The position numbers and the translations under genes were made by a program. From Parvularculaceae bacterium (GTDB lineage: Bacteria; Pseudomonadota; Alphaproteobacteria; Caulobacterales; Parvularculaceae): 64,000 nucleotides of DNA. The DNA is taken from NCBI GenBank assembly GCA_028284065.1, contig JANQSJ010000014.1:248001-312000 (forward strand). The letters run 5' to 3'. The stretch's first letter is position 1. Each line of letters begins with the position of its first letter. This document shows, piece after piece, positions 27,633-36,848 of this stretch. Under the pieces are notes generated by a model. The model was not told the origin of the DNA. It saw nothing but the letters and a program-made list of their open reading frames with translations, and did no database searches.

Positions 27633-27851
27633 AGGCTTTGCGCCATTCTTGCTTTAGCGTTAGAAGCCCGGGCGTCGCGACGGCGGGAGCGATCGCTTAT
27701 TTGGCGAAATCGCGCCAAAGGCCTTCCAACCGCCTGACGCGGCGTCGGGGTATTGATCTGCGGCGTTCGATTGCGGCGTCTGAGTGTGTGCGCGCAACTG
27801 ACCGATTGATCAGCGATTTCGGCCGCTTCTCGGCGCCGGAAAGGTGTGGAA

Positions 27852-28316
27852 ATGGGTTTGTCTGACTACCTGACGCTCGACGGCGTCGCGGCTAACATGC
27901 ACGCTCGTTGCAAGCGCGAAGCGCTGTCGCAGCTGGCGAAGCGAGCCGCCGATCTGACTGGTTTGTCAGCCGAAACGATTGAGAATGCGCTCATGGACCG
28001 CGAAGGCCTCGGTTCGACGGGCGTCGGGAATGGCGTCGCCGTGCCCCATGGCAAGATCGCCGACCTCACCGAAATCGTCGCGCTGATGGCGAAGCTCGAT
28101 GCGCCTGTGGATTTCGACTCACTCGACGATAAGCCGGTGGACATCATTTTCGTGCTGTTGGCGCCCGCCGACGCCACAGCCGCCCACTTAAAGGCGCTTG
28201 CAAAGGCGTCTCGGCTCCTAAGGAACGAAGACGTTCGCTCGGCCATACGCGGCGCCGATACGCGCGAGGCTATCTTCGCGATCGCAACCGAGACCGCCAA
28301 ACCTGACGCCGCATAG
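27852..28316 (+). CDS. ptsN: Nitrogen-regulatory PTS EIIA protein
   Basis: This 154-residue EIIA-Ntr protein has phosphorylatable His66 in VAVPHGKI. It accepts phosphate from NPr in the nitrogen PTS and regulates potassium transport and stress responses in relatives. The ATG at 27852 was chosen, with GAAAGG 7 bp upstream; a GTG two codons earlier is in frame. A 219-bp gap from hpf leaves room for its own promoter. No rapZ or npr gene follows within the window. Confidence 0.95.
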   Translation: MGLSDYLTLDGVAANMHARCKREALSQLAKRAADLTGLSAETIENALMDREGLGSTGVGNGVAVPHGKIADLTEIVALMAKLDAPVDFDSLDDKPVDIIFVLLAPADATAAHLKALAKASRLLRNEDVRSAIRGADTREAIFAIATETAKPDAA

Positions 28317-28356
28317 CGCAGCCCCGGATAAACAATTGAATAGATAAATCAGTTGG

Positions 28357-28653
28357 TTAGTGCACGCTGACCGGGTTCATCTCGTGCTGACGGGCCGCCG
28401 CAAAGGCAAGGGCGCGATCGCCGACGAGCGCGATGCGTTCGCCATTGGCGGCGTGCACCGAATAGAGGATCGCGTCCTCCGGCAGGTCGAGGGTCAGATC
28501 GCTCTCTTCGTCGACCAGGTCATCCGCCACGTCAGCGACCATCACCGGCCGCACATAGACAAGCCGCTTGCCGCCGAGCTCCTCAAACTCCTTACGGCTC
28601 ATTTCAGGCGCGGCGTCTTCCGCCAGTCGACCAAAAGCGCGTCTTTCTGTCAT
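28357..28653 (-). CDS. DUF1150 family protein
   Basis: This 98-residue cytoplasmic protein starts MTERRAFGRLAE, with the DUF1150 core EELGGKRLVYVRPV and an acidic middle (ADDLVDEESDLTLDLPEDA). DUF1150 proteins are confined to alphaproteobacteria and have no known activity. In many genomes they lie near small heat-shock protein genes; here the neighbours are ptsN (convergent) and uppP. GGAGG lies upstream of the chosen ATG at 28653; ATG 28668 is an alternative. Confidence 0.85.
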   Translation of the reverse strand: MTERRAFGRLAEDAAPEMSRKEFEELGGKRLVYVRPVMVADVADDLVDEESDLTLDLPEDAILYSVHAANGERIALVGDRALAFAAARQHEMNPVSVH

Positions 28654-28810
28654 AGAGGAAGCCTCCATTTCGGCGGCCGAGCAAGGACACTCCGCGCTCA
28701 ACCTGGGTCGGCGTATCGATTATGCGGCGGCAATGCCTAGAAAACGATGAAGGCCGATGCGCCGTTCGGCAGGTAGATATGTCGATACTTTATAACGCTT
28801 TAAAGGCGGA

Positions 28811-28842
28811 AACCGACCATCATTGAGGTCGGTTAACCGGTT
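28811..28842. repeat. Inverted repeat downstream of uppP
   Basis: AACCGACC and GGTCGGTT form a perfect 8-bp stem with an 8-bp loop, and the second arm runs into the palindrome CGGTTAACCG (28830-28839). Read on the minus strand the hairpin is followed by TTT only, so it may be a weak uppP terminator. Alternatively it may be an operator in front of the DUF1150 gene. Confidence 0.5.
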
Positions 28843-28898
28843 TTGATAACAAGATGGTGAAACCGCGCCGCTCAGCGCCTGCGCCGCCCGGCTACAGA

Positions 28899-29717
28899 TT
28901 AACCCTGGCCGGCAAGCTGGCCGGCCGCCGCGATCACCGCGAGCCCCATCAGGACCCGGTAGACGACGAACGGCGTGAAATCCAGCCGCTGGGTCCACCG
29001 CATGATGACCGCAATCGCCACAAACGCCACGGCGCAGGACAGGACGCAGACAATCGCGGCCGCCAGAACGTCTTCACGCATGCCGTCCCGAATAAGCTCG
29101 ATGCCGGCGAAGCCCCCGAGCGCCAGGATCGTCGGAATGGCGAGCAGCATAGAGAACCGGGCCGCCTCGGGCCGCGACCAGCCTAGATAGCGCGCCGCAG
29201 TTATCGTCACCCCGGAGCGGCTTGCGCCGGGAATGATCGCCAAGGCCTGCGCGCCGCCGATTAGGAGCGCTTCGCGCCAGCCGATGCGATCAAGACCTTC
29301 TTTCGACGTCGCAGCGCGATCGGCGCGCCAGAGGAAAACAGCGAAAACGATGCTCGCCGCCCCGATCACTGTCGGATCGCGCAAATAGTCGATCGCCCCG
29401 GACGCAGCGACAGCGCCGCCGATAATGATAACGGGCGCGCTCGCCGCGGCGAGCTGCAGAAAGAGGCACCGTTCGGGCGTATCCCTGAAGCCAAGGACAT
29501 CGACGCCGCCTCGGACCAGCATCGCCGATTCGGAACGGAAATAGAGCAGGACCGCGATAAGGGTGCCCACATGGCTCGCGACGTCGATCAGCGGTCCCTG
29601 GTCGCTCCAGCCAGGCGCAAGCATCGGCGCCAGGATGAGATGCGCCGAAGAAGAGATCGGCAAAAACTCCGTGATCCCCTGGACAATGGCGAGGACGATG
29701 AGCTGAACGAGAGGCAT
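28899..29717 (-). CDS. uppP: Undecaprenyl-diphosphate phosphatase
   Basis: This 272-residue membrane enzyme (BacA/UppP) has both active-site motifs: EFLPISSSAHLIL near the N-terminus and PGASRSGVTITAARYLG in the middle. It recycles undecaprenyl diphosphate to the monophosphate carrier used for peptidoglycan and exopolysaccharide synthesis. About eight membrane helices are visible. It lies 145 bp downstream of the ATP-grasp gene on the same strand and probably has its own promoter. Confidence 0.95.
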   Translation of the reverse strand: MPLVQLIVLAIVQGITEFLPISSSAHLILAPMLAPGWSDQGPLIDVASHVGTLIAVLLYFRSESAMLVRGGVDVLGFRDTPERCLFLQLAAASAPVIIIGGAVAASGAIDYLRDPTVIGAASIVFAVFLWRADRAATSKEGLDRIGWREALLIGGAQALAIIPGASRSGVTITAARYLGWSRPEAARFSMLLAIPTILALGGFAGIELIRDGMREDVLAAAIVCVLSCAVAFVAIAVIMRWTQRLDFTPFVVYRVLMGLAVIAAAGQLAGQG

Positions 29718-29862
29718 GGGCGCTCCGGCGGATGGTCATCGGTTCGGGCGACCATCAGCTAGACGGTTAGCCTATCCCGCCGAAAAAAGCGTGAACGAAC
29801 TATTATTGACCCGGCGAGCGTCCTTTTCCGGCCTGCGCCCGGGGGAACGCAGATCTCGTCCT

Positions 29863-30918
29863 TCAGGCCGCCGCGCCGGCGAGGCCGCCTTCGACGACGC
29901 CAAGGACCGGACGGGCGCGGGCGCCGTCGGGCGCTGACCCGCTGTCAGCGCCGTCGCCAAGGCCCTTCTCGCCAAAGCTCTTTTCAAACGCGCGCCTCGC
30001 TAACCGGACGCGCATGTCCGCCGACGCGTACTCAACGTCAAGCGCGTCGATGGCGCGCAAATGCGCGCGCATGCCGAGCTGATTAGCGATCTGGATGGAC
30101 AGGCCCGGGCGGGCGTTGAGCTCAAGCAGCAGCGGCCCCTGCTCCCGGTCGAGCACGATATCGACGCCGAGATAGCCAAGCTCGCTGACGTCATAGGCCC
30201 GCGCAGCAATCTGGAGAATGTCGTCCCAATGAGGCACGGCGAGCCCGGCCAGCGCCTCGCCGGTGTCGGGATGATGGCGAATGGGTCTGTCGAACTGCAT
30301 CCCCGTCCGCGTCGTCCCGTCAATGACGCTGACCCCGACGCCGACGCCGCCGCGGTGCAGGTTCGCCTTGCCGTCGGACTCAGCGGTCGGCAGACGCAGC
30401 ATCGCGAACGCCGGGACGCCCTTCAGCACGATAACCCTGATGTCCGGCACGCCCTTGAAGCAGATGCGGCCAAAAACGGGATCGAACTTGACGCGATATT
30501 CGATAATCGCCGCGTCCGGCTGACCGCCAAGACTGTACATGCCCGATAGGATACTGTTGACGTGATGGCGCACGTCGTCGAGCCGCACTCTGCGGCCGTT
30601 CGCGAGCCGCCAGCCGCCCTGAAGCGGCCCGTCAATCACCAGAATGCCCTTGCCCTGCGAGCCACGCGCCGGCTTGATGACGCAGCCGTCGGCGCGGTCG
30701 AGCAGGTCCGCGAGCGACCGCGCGTCGCGCCCGTCGCGGATGACGCCATAAAGCTCAGGGTTCGGAATTTCTGCGATTTCAGCGAGGCGCTTCGTTTCCA
30801 CCTTGTCGTCGACGCGGTGCAGCAGCCGTCTTGGGTTCCGGGCGGCGACAAAGTCGAGGTTGCGTTGATTGACGCCGATGACGCCTTTCTCACGCAGCTT
30901 TCGCCAGGCATTCAACAT
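29863..30918 (-). CDS. ATP-grasp ligase of the protease/7TM/ligase operon
   Basis: This 351-residue protein is related to RimK-type ATP-grasp ligases of the alpha-L-glutamate ligase-like group. It has nucleotide-binding VIKPARGSQGKGILVI, the metal-binding YLGVDIVLDREQGPLLLELNARPGL block and a C-terminal disordered tail. It should join an amino acid or peptide to a carboxylate through an acyl phosphate. Its gene follows the 7TM gene after 15 bp. This ligase, the inactive-transglutaminase/7TM protein and a retropepsin-like protease recur together, and a peptide-tagging or cell-envelope role has been proposed. The substrate is unknown. Confidence 0.88.
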   Translation of the reverse strand: MLNAWRKLREKGVIGVNQRNLDFVAARNPRRLLHRVDDKVETKRLAEIAEIPNPELYGVIRDGRDARSLADLLDRADGCVIKPARGSQGKGILVIDGPLQGGWRLANGRRVRLDDVRHHVNSILSGMYSLGGQPDAAIIEYRVKFDPVFGRICFKGVPDIRVIVLKGVPAFAMLRLPTAESDGKANLHRGGVGVGVSVIDGTTRTGMQFDRPIRHHPDTGEALAGLAVPHWDDILQIAARAYDVSELGYLGVDIVLDREQGPLLLELNARPGLSIQIANQLGMRAHLRAIDALDVEYASADMRVRLARRAFEKSFGEKGLGDGADSGSAPDGARARPVLGVVEGGLAGAAA

Positions 30919-30933
30919 AACGGACCCGTAATA

Positions 30934-32481
30934 TTACGCGCGCGCGAGCTGTCGGAATCTCCAGACTTCGCTCAAGCGCAAACCGGTATACCTGCCCATC
31001 AGTACGCAAATTCCCATTAAGATGAACAGCAGTTCCGGGAAATTATACATTAGATATTCGACATGTGCGTTCGACATGACGAGATAGGCGAGGCTTGCAA
31101 CCACAAGGCTCCCGAGCCCCTGGCGAATCGCTTCTCCGGCGGACGCCTCCTCCCACAGGATCGACATCCGCTCGATCGTCATGGTGATGATGACCATGGG
31201 GAAAAGTGAGATCGACAGGCCAATCGCCTGGTTGTTGTCGGTCATCAGAATCGTAATCCCCGCCATCGCGATGACGATAAATATAAGGACGACGGCGAGG
31301 CGTGGGACGAGCAGCAGTTGCAGCCGCTCCAGATAGAATCTGACGGCGAGGCCAAGGGCGATGAGCGTCGAGAAGAGAATAACCCCGTTCAGGAGCGCGG
31401 TCTCCCGGAACGCGATCCCGATCAGCACCGGCATGAACGTGCCGAGCGTCTGTACGCCGACGAACTGCCGCAAGAACACCAGGAGCGCGATGCCCACAGG
31501 GATCGTCACCAGCGTCTTGTAGACGAGCTGAGTCGTCAGCGGCAGGTCTCCGAAACTGAAGAGCCGCGATACCGGCGCGGCCTCGGCGCCCGCCCGCTGC
31601 GCAAGCGCCGCGGCGGATGACCGCTCAGACGAAATCGCTATCTGAAGGTCGAGTTCGGAGACGCCGTTCGCCGACACGAGCCCCTCGGCCCCGCGCCAAA
31701 TCGTGAGGAAGCGCGACGGCGCCCCGCCAGGGAAGAACCGGCGGTCTTCGCCGCCGACGCGGTATTCGAGCCAATGGATCGTCTCCGCGCGCCGAACGTC
31801 TTCAACCAGCCGGACGCCATTGGCGATGCGCGCCTGAAGGCCTTGCGCGGCGAGCGTTTCCCGGGCGAGCTCCAGCCGATCGAGCGGCGCCGGGAGCTCC
31901 TTCAGGAGCACCGCCTGCTCGTCGGCGTCCTCGCCGCGGTCGCCGGGGCCGCCGAAGATCTCCCGCAGCATGAGGTCCGCGAAGGTCGCGTCGTCGGCGG
32001 AGCGACGCCGCAGGCTCGCGCTCCAGACGATGAACGCCTGGCGCTTGACCGGGTCCGCCTCAAAAGGCGTCGCACGCGGCGCTGGCTCGGCGAACCAGTC
32101 CGGCAGGCGCGTCGACTGGGTCTCGCCGCGGGTCTCGGCGGAATACCTCAGCACCTTTCGGTTGCTTGGAAACCGGTACGCCCAGACCGCTTTCCTGTTG
32201 CCGGTCGCCCGATCGCTAGTGAGATTGAGGCCGAAGGAACCGTTGTAGAATTCCTCGCCCGCAAGATCGCGCGCCGCATCCGTGGTCGGAATATGCAGGT
32301 CGATGCGTGCGGGTTCGTCCTTGGCCATGAAGTCGAGGAAGACTTCAATCGTCCACACCGAGGCGGTGACGCCGGGCTGCAGCGGGTAACCGAACCGCAC
32401 GGCCTTTATCATGAACACCGACGCGCCGACGGCGATCAGGAAAAACGCCAGCGCGATTGCGTGCAGCGCATTCGATCTCAT
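30934..32481 (-). CDS. Inactive-transglutaminase fused to seven membrane helices
   Basis: This 515-residue protein has an N-terminal membrane anchor (ALHAIALAFFLIAVGASVFM), an extracytoplasmic region of about 300 residues resembling a transglutaminase fold, and a C-terminal block of seven membrane helices beginning near LPLTTQLVYKTLVTIPVG. The Cys/His/Asp triad of active transglutaminases is not visible: the periplasmic region has no cysteine, consistent with the inactive family. It probably presents or binds a peptide at the membrane for the ligase and protease encoded on either side. It begins 29 bp after the protease gene. Confidence 0.85.
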   Translation of the reverse strand: MRSNALHAIALAFFLIAVGASVFMIKAVRFGYPLQPGVTASVWTIEVFLDFMAKDEPARIDLHIPTTDAARDLAGEEFYNGSFGLNLTSDRATGNRKAVWAYRFPSNRKVLRYSAETRGETQSTRLPDWFAEPAPRATPFEADPVKRQAFIVWSASLRRRSADDATFADLMLREIFGGPGDRGEDADEQAVLLKELPAPLDRLELARETLAAQGLQARIANGVRLVEDVRRAETIHWLEYRVGGEDRRFFPGGAPSRFLTIWRGAEGLVSANGVSELDLQIAISSERSSAAALAQRAGAEAAPVSRLFSFGDLPLTTQLVYKTLVTIPVGIALLVFLRQFVGVQTLGTFMPVLIGIAFRETALLNGVILFSTLIALGLAVRFYLERLQLLLVPRLAVVLIFIVIAMAGITILMTDNNQAIGLSISLFPMVIITMTIERMSILWEEASAGEAIRQGLGSLVVASLAYLVMSNAHVEYLMYNFPELLFILMGICVLMGRYTGLRLSEVWRFRQLARA

Positions 32482-32510
32482 CGCGTTCTTTCTCCCCGTC
32501 GACGTCCCGG

Positions 32511-33152
32511 CTATTCGCCGGGTTCCGCGCCCGCATCGCCCTCATCGCCGGCGGCGACCGTTATGGCGTCCTCCTCTTCGCGCGCATCGAGGCAAGCGTT
32601 CTTCGATGCATAGGTCCGCGAGGAATCAACCGCTATCCGGTGCGCGAGAAACTCCCGGCCCACCAGAATGTCGAACTCGAAATCGGAGCGATCGGCGAGG
32701 TTTATCTCGGCGACGCCCGACTTCCCGCCGACGCAAAGGGGCAGGTGGATGACCGGGCGGCGGATGCGGCCGCCACGCTTTTGCTTGATGCGGACGAAGC
32801 GAATGACATTCTGATCATAGCGGATCGAGCGACCGTCCTTACCGATCAAGCGAAACCGCACCCAGGTGTCCTTGCCCTTGCGATCATAAAGCTCAATGTC
32901 GCGGGCGTAGACCGAGCTCGTGTCGGCGCCGGTGTCGAGCTTGCCTTTCATTTCGAGGCCGAGATTGCCGACGCGGACGTCCTCAAGATAGCCGAGCGTC
33001 ACAAACTCGCCCCGCACGCCTTCATCGGTCGACGCGGCGGGCGGCGCAACTTCGGCATCTGGTTCAGGGTCGGACGCGTGGGCGGACAGTGGGCTTGCGG
33101 CGGCTGCGAAAAGCGCAAGCGCGCAGCGGCGAAGTGCGGCGGTAGCGGTCAT
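32511..33152 (-). CDS. Retropepsin-like aspartic protease (RimK-associated family)
   Basis: This protein of about 213 residues has a signal peptide (ALALFAAAASPLSAHA) and a retropepsin-like domain. The active-site motif is KLDTGADTSS near residue 75 and FDILVGREFL near residue 170. The family is often called ATP-dependent zinc protease, but the DTG motif indicates an aspartic protease fold. It is the first gene of a three-gene operon. The ATG at 33152 starts a clean signal peptide; 15 more codons are open upstream. The C-terminal tail is acidic. The target peptide is unknown. Confidence 0.85.
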   Translation of the reverse strand: MTATAALRRCALALFAAAASPLSAHASDPEPDAEVAPPAASTDEGVRGEFVTLGYLEDVRVGNLGLEMKGKLDTGADTSSVYARDIELYDRKGKDTWVRFRLIGKDGRSIRYDQNVIRFVRIKQKRGGRIRRPVIHLPLCVGGKSGVAEINLADRSDFEFDILVGREFLAHRIAVDSSRTYASKNACLDAREEEDAITVAAGDEGDAGAEPGE

Positions 33153-33360
33153 CTGGGCGATCCCCTTGTAACGTCGGAAGTGGCGAGGCTCGCACAACTT
33201 CGCAAATGAACTTTCCTACACCGGCGCGGCTCGCGGAGGGGGCCGTTCGTGCAATAGTGTCGAGACATATACGCTCATCGCCTCGGGGACGGTTATAGAT
33301 CTGAACGCCACCGATAATGCGGACGCGCGCGCGTCCCAGACGATCGCCAGGCCGCTTTTT

Positions 33361-34674
33361 TTGCAGCGTCGCTTTTGGCCGATTTGGACGACGCTGTCGC
33401 TCGGCACATTCGCGGACAATGTGCTGCGGCAGGCGCTGCTGATAGGCATTCCCTATGGCGTCGTCACCGCGCCCGGATTCCCTAACCCAGATGACGCGAT
33501 GCCGATAATCGGCGCGCTATTGCCCCTTGCGATCCTGCTTTTTTCTCCAATCGCGGGACAGCTTGCGGACAAATACGAGACCTCGGCGATGATTCGCCGC
33601 ACGAAATTCGCCGAAATCGGCCTGATGGCCGTCGCCGCCTACGCGTTCGCGGCGGAAATAGGCGGGCTGGCGATCTTTATGCTCTTCGCCATGGGCGCGC
33701 AGTCGGCATTTTTTTCGCCGGTCAGGGTCGGCGCAATGCCGAAATACCTAAGCGCGAATGAACTCGTTCGCGGCAATGGCCTGTGCAATGCGGGGCTATT
33801 CGGCTTTATCCTGCTTGGCTATGGCGTAGGGGGGGCGTTGATCGTTCAGCCGGCCGGCGGCGCCAAAGTAGGCGCCGTGTTGGTGCTCGCCGCGATCCTC
33901 GGCTTCGGCGCAGCCCTTTTCGCGCCGCCGCGCGCCGCGAACGCGCCGAATCTGAAGCTCCGACACAATTGGTTCGCCCTCGCCGACGAGATGATCCGCC
34001 TCACCCTACGCGCGCCAGGCGTCGCGCCGCCGATGATCGGCGTGGGCGTATTCTTCTTCCTGTCGACCGCGGTCACAGTGATGACGCCGCTTCTGGCGCG
34101 CGACACGCTCGGCAGCGACGCTCTAACCGCCACAGCGCTCAACGCGCTCTTCGCGCTTGGCATTGGCGTGGGGGCCATTGCGGCGGCGGCGCTTCCAAAA
34201 CGGCGGACCAGTTTGGGCGTCGCCGGCGCGAGCGTGACCGCCGCCGGCGTCTTGACGATCGCCATCGGGATCGCCGCGCCGCACCTCGCGCCCGAGGACG
34301 GAGCGCTCACATTGACCGACCTGTTCGCAACGCCCTTCAACATCGCCTTTTCCTTAGCGCTCGCAACCACCGCCGCGTTTATGGGGCTTTACATCTCCCC
34401 TTTGCAGGCGGCGATGCAGCGGCGTGCGACGCCCGACTCACGGGCGCGCATCATGGCGGCGAGCAGCCTCGCCAACGCCGTGTTCGCGCTGCCGGGGTCG
34501 CTGGCTGTGCTCATGATCACGCGAACTGGCGCGCCTCCGGAAGCAGGCATTACGGGCGTCGGCGCAGGCATGCTCCTGGTCGGCGCGGCGATGGCCAGCC
34601 GGCGGTTCATGCTCCCGCGCGGGAAGTATGACGAGGCTTTCAATGACGCGGCCTCGACTTCCGCTGTTGAATAA
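33361..34674 (+). CDS. MFS transporter, LplT-like
   Basis: This 437-residue protein has 12 hydrophobic segments. The N-terminal RRFWPIWTTLSLGTFADNVLRQAL resembles the opening helix of MFS proteins linked to lysophospholipid transport (LplT type). ADKYETSAMIRRTKFAE is the loop 2-3 motif. It could flip lysophospholipids or export a small molecule; function is inferred at family level only. The start is uncertain: TTG at 33361 is the first usual codon, but the frame is open upstream (including CTG at 33301) and residues PLF before LQRRF also look native. Confidence 0.8.
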   Translation: MQRRFWPIWTTLSLGTFADNVLRQALLIGIPYGVVTAPGFPNPDDAMPIIGALLPLAILLFSPIAGQLADKYETSAMIRRTKFAEIGLMAVAAYAFAAEIGGLAIFMLFAMGAQSAFFSPVRVGAMPKYLSANELVRGNGLCNAGLFGFILLGYGVGGALIVQPAGGAKVGAVLVLAAILGFGAALFAPPRAANAPNLKLRHNWFALADEMIRLTLRAPGVAPPMIGVGVFFFLSTAVTVMTPLLARDTLGSDALTATALNALFALGIGVGAIAAAALPKRRTSLGVAGASVTAAGVLTIAIGIAAPHLAPEDGALTLTDLFATPFNIAFSLALATTAAFMGLYISPLQAAMQRRATPDSRARIMAASSLANAVFALPGSLAVLMITRTGAPPEAGITGVGAGMLLVGAAMASRRFMLPRGKYDEAFNDAASTSAVE

Positions 34675-34814
34675 TTAACGGCACGGTAATTGCTGCATCG
34701 CCAAGGCGCAGGATTGAACGCCGAGACGACGGCTCGGCCTTTCCATTTTCTGCGCGACGGCTAAAGGATTTTCGTTAAACGAACGGCAAGTCGGACCGAG
34801 GTAGCCTTTTCGTT

Positions 34815-35321
34815 ATGGGGATCACTCTCGTTTTTGTGGGCATTTGCGTCGCGTTCGGCGTCGCGGCGGCGTTCGCGTCCAGCGGACCGCTCGACCTGCC
34901 GCAGATTCCGCGCCCGCTTTCCGCCAAGGACATCAAGCGCTTCACGCCGCGCAAGACGCTTTTCATTATTGGCCCGAAGGCCGATCACGCCGCCTGCCGC
35001 ATGCAGCGGCGCCTCTTGAAGCCGGCGATCGCGCTCATCATCCGCGAAGACATCAAGATCATCGAGCTCTACGGCGACGAGCCCGCGCGCCTGAATGGCG
35101 ACGAGATGGACTGGCTCGACCCTTCCCTCCTGCGCCATGCAATGAATGCAGAGGAAGGGTTCTTCGTCATCTATGTGGACGAACGCGGCCGCACCGCGTT
35201 CCGGACCGAAGCGCCGATGGTGGCGTCCGACCTGTTCGCCCGCGCCGGCGTCCGCATCACTCGGCCTGAAGCGGCGGGACTTGAGAAATCAAGCACATTG
35301 CGAAAACTGCGCGCCGCTTAG
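34815..35321 (+). CDS. Exported small protein, DUF4174-like
   Basis: This 168-residue protein has an N-terminal hydrophobic segment (LVFVGICVAFGVAAAFAS) and a thioredoxin-like alternation of strands and helices (KTLFIIGPKADHAACRMQRR, REDIKIIELYGDE, GFFVIYVDERGRTAFRTEAP). This resembles DUF4174. There is no CxxC motif, so it is unlikely to be a redox enzyme. It is a single gene with its own promoter region and is convergent with ugd. Confidence 0.6.
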   Translation: MGITLVFVGICVAFGVAAAFASSGPLDLPQIPRPLSAKDIKRFTPRKTLFIIGPKADHAACRMQRRLLKPAIALIIREDIKIIELYGDEPARLNGDEMDWLDPSLLRHAMNAEEGFFVIYVDERGRTAFRTEAPMVASDLFARAGVRITRPEAAGLEKSSTLRKLRAA

Positions 35322-35342
35322 GCCGAACGCAGTGGATTAGGT

Positions 35343-36680
35343 CTACTCGGACGAAGCGCCATCCGCCAATTGGGGCCCTGGGCGGCCTATTGATTGATAG
35401 TCAAAGCCGAGTTCACGCATCTTCTCAGGCCGGTAGACATTTCTCAGATCGACAAATACCGGCGACTTCAGCAATTCCTTCATGCGCACAAAATCAAGCG
35501 CCCTGAATTCATCCCATTCCGTCAACAGAACGACGACATCCGCGCCGTCCATAGCGTCGTAGGGTCCTTCGCAAAAAACCACATCCCCGAGGAGGGCGCG
35601 CGCTTCCTCCATGCCGGCGGGATCGAAGCCGCGCACCTTCGCGCCGGCCGCGATCAGCGCCGGTATTATCTCAAGCGCCGGCGCGTCACGCATGTCGTCC
35701 GTATTCGGCTTGAATGTCAGGCCCAGGATCGCAACCGTCTTTCCTTCCACTGAGCCGCCGCACGCCCTGATGATCCGCTCAGCCATCTGCCGCTTGCGAC
35801 GGTCGTTTATCTCAACGACCGCCTCGACAATCTTAGTCGGCGCGCCAGCGGACTGCGCAGTGCGCACAAGAGCCAGCGTGTCTTTCGGGAAGCAGGAGCC
35901 GCCATATCCCGGACCGGCATGCAGGAACTTGGCGCCGATGCGTCCGTCCAGACCAATGCCGCGGGCGACCTCTTGCACGTCCGCGCCAACGCGCTCGCTC
36001 AAATCCGCAATTTCGTTGATGAAGGTGATCTTGGTCGCCAGAAACGCGTTCGCCGCATATTTTATCAGTTCCGAAGTGGCGCGATTGGTGAACAGGATTG
36101 GCGTCTCATTGATGAAGAGCGGGCGATAAAGCTCTCTCATCATGTCGCGGGCGCGATCGTCTTCAGCGCCGACGACAACGCGATCAGGGCGCTTGAAGTC
36201 TTCTATCGCCGCCCCTTCGCGGAGAAACTCCGGGTTAGACGCTACCGAGAAGTCCGCGTCCGGACGCGCCTTTCTTATGATGGCCTCAACCTCGGCGCCT
36301 GTTCCCACTGGAACAGTCGATTTGTTGACGATGACGGTGTAGCCGGAAATCGACCGCGCGATTTCCTCGGCGGCGGCGTAGACATAAGAGAGGTCCGCAA
36401 ATCCGTCGCCGCGACGCGAGGGCGTGCCAACGGCGATGAATACAGCTTCGGCCTCGCGCGCCGCGTCGCCGAGTTCAGTCGTGAATGAAAGCCGCTTCGC
36501 AGCCACGTTCTCGGCGACCAGCCCGTCGAGTCCCGGCTCGAAAATTGGAATTTCGCCGCGGCTGAGCGCATCGATCTTGGCGACGTCTTTGTCGACGCAC
36601 ACCACCGAATGGCCGAAGTCGGCGAAGCAAGCGCCGGAGACAAGGCCGACATAGCCGGACCCGACAATCGCGACTTTCAT
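35343..36680 (-). CDS. ugd: UDP-glucose 6-dehydrogenase
   Basis: This 445-residue enzyme oxidises UDP-glucose to UDP-glucuronate with two NAD+. It has the Rossmann motif VAIVGSGYVGLVSGACFADFGH at the very start, catalytic Cys in GGSCFPKDT, and a C-terminal NAD/UDP domain (LGLTFKPNTDDMRDAPAL). The ATG at 36680 was chosen for CAGGAG upstream; a 31-residue extension is open but not family-like. It supplies UDP-glucuronate for the acidic exopolysaccharide made by the surrounding genes. Confidence 0.95.
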   Translation of the reverse strand: MKVAIVGSGYVGLVSGACFADFGHSVVCVDKDVAKIDALSRGEIPIFEPGLDGLVAENVAAKRLSFTTELGDAAREAEAVFIAVGTPSRRGDGFADLSYVYAAAEEIARSISGYTVIVNKSTVPVGTGAEVEAIIRKARPDADFSVASNPEFLREGAAIEDFKRPDRVVVGAEDDRARDMMRELYRPLFINETPILFTNRATSELIKYAANAFLATKITFINEIADLSERVGADVQEVARGIGLDGRIGAKFLHAGPGYGGSCFPKDTLALVRTAQSAGAPTKIVEAVVEINDRRKRQMAERIIRACGGSVEGKTVAILGLTFKPNTDDMRDAPALEIIPALIAAGAKVRGFDPAGMEEARALLGDVVFCEGPYDAMDGADVVVLLTEWDEFRALDFVRMKELLKSPVFVDLRNVYRPEKMRELGFDYQSIGRPGPQLADGASSE

Positions 36681-36848
36681 GAAGCTGAACTCCTGGAAAA
36701 ACGGCGTCGACGCCGTAGATCGATTTCCGTTGCAATAGGCGAGCGCCGGATCGGCGTCCAGTGACGCGGCCAATCGCTGCTACCCGAGGGTCTCGCAGCC
36801 GACACAATTACGCCGCGTCAAGACAGCATTCAGCCCGCCCCCGGCCGC

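Noticed and set aside
34815..35321. Thioredoxin-like redox protein
   Set aside because: The strand-helix pattern suggests a thioredoxin-like fold, but no CxxC motif is present.
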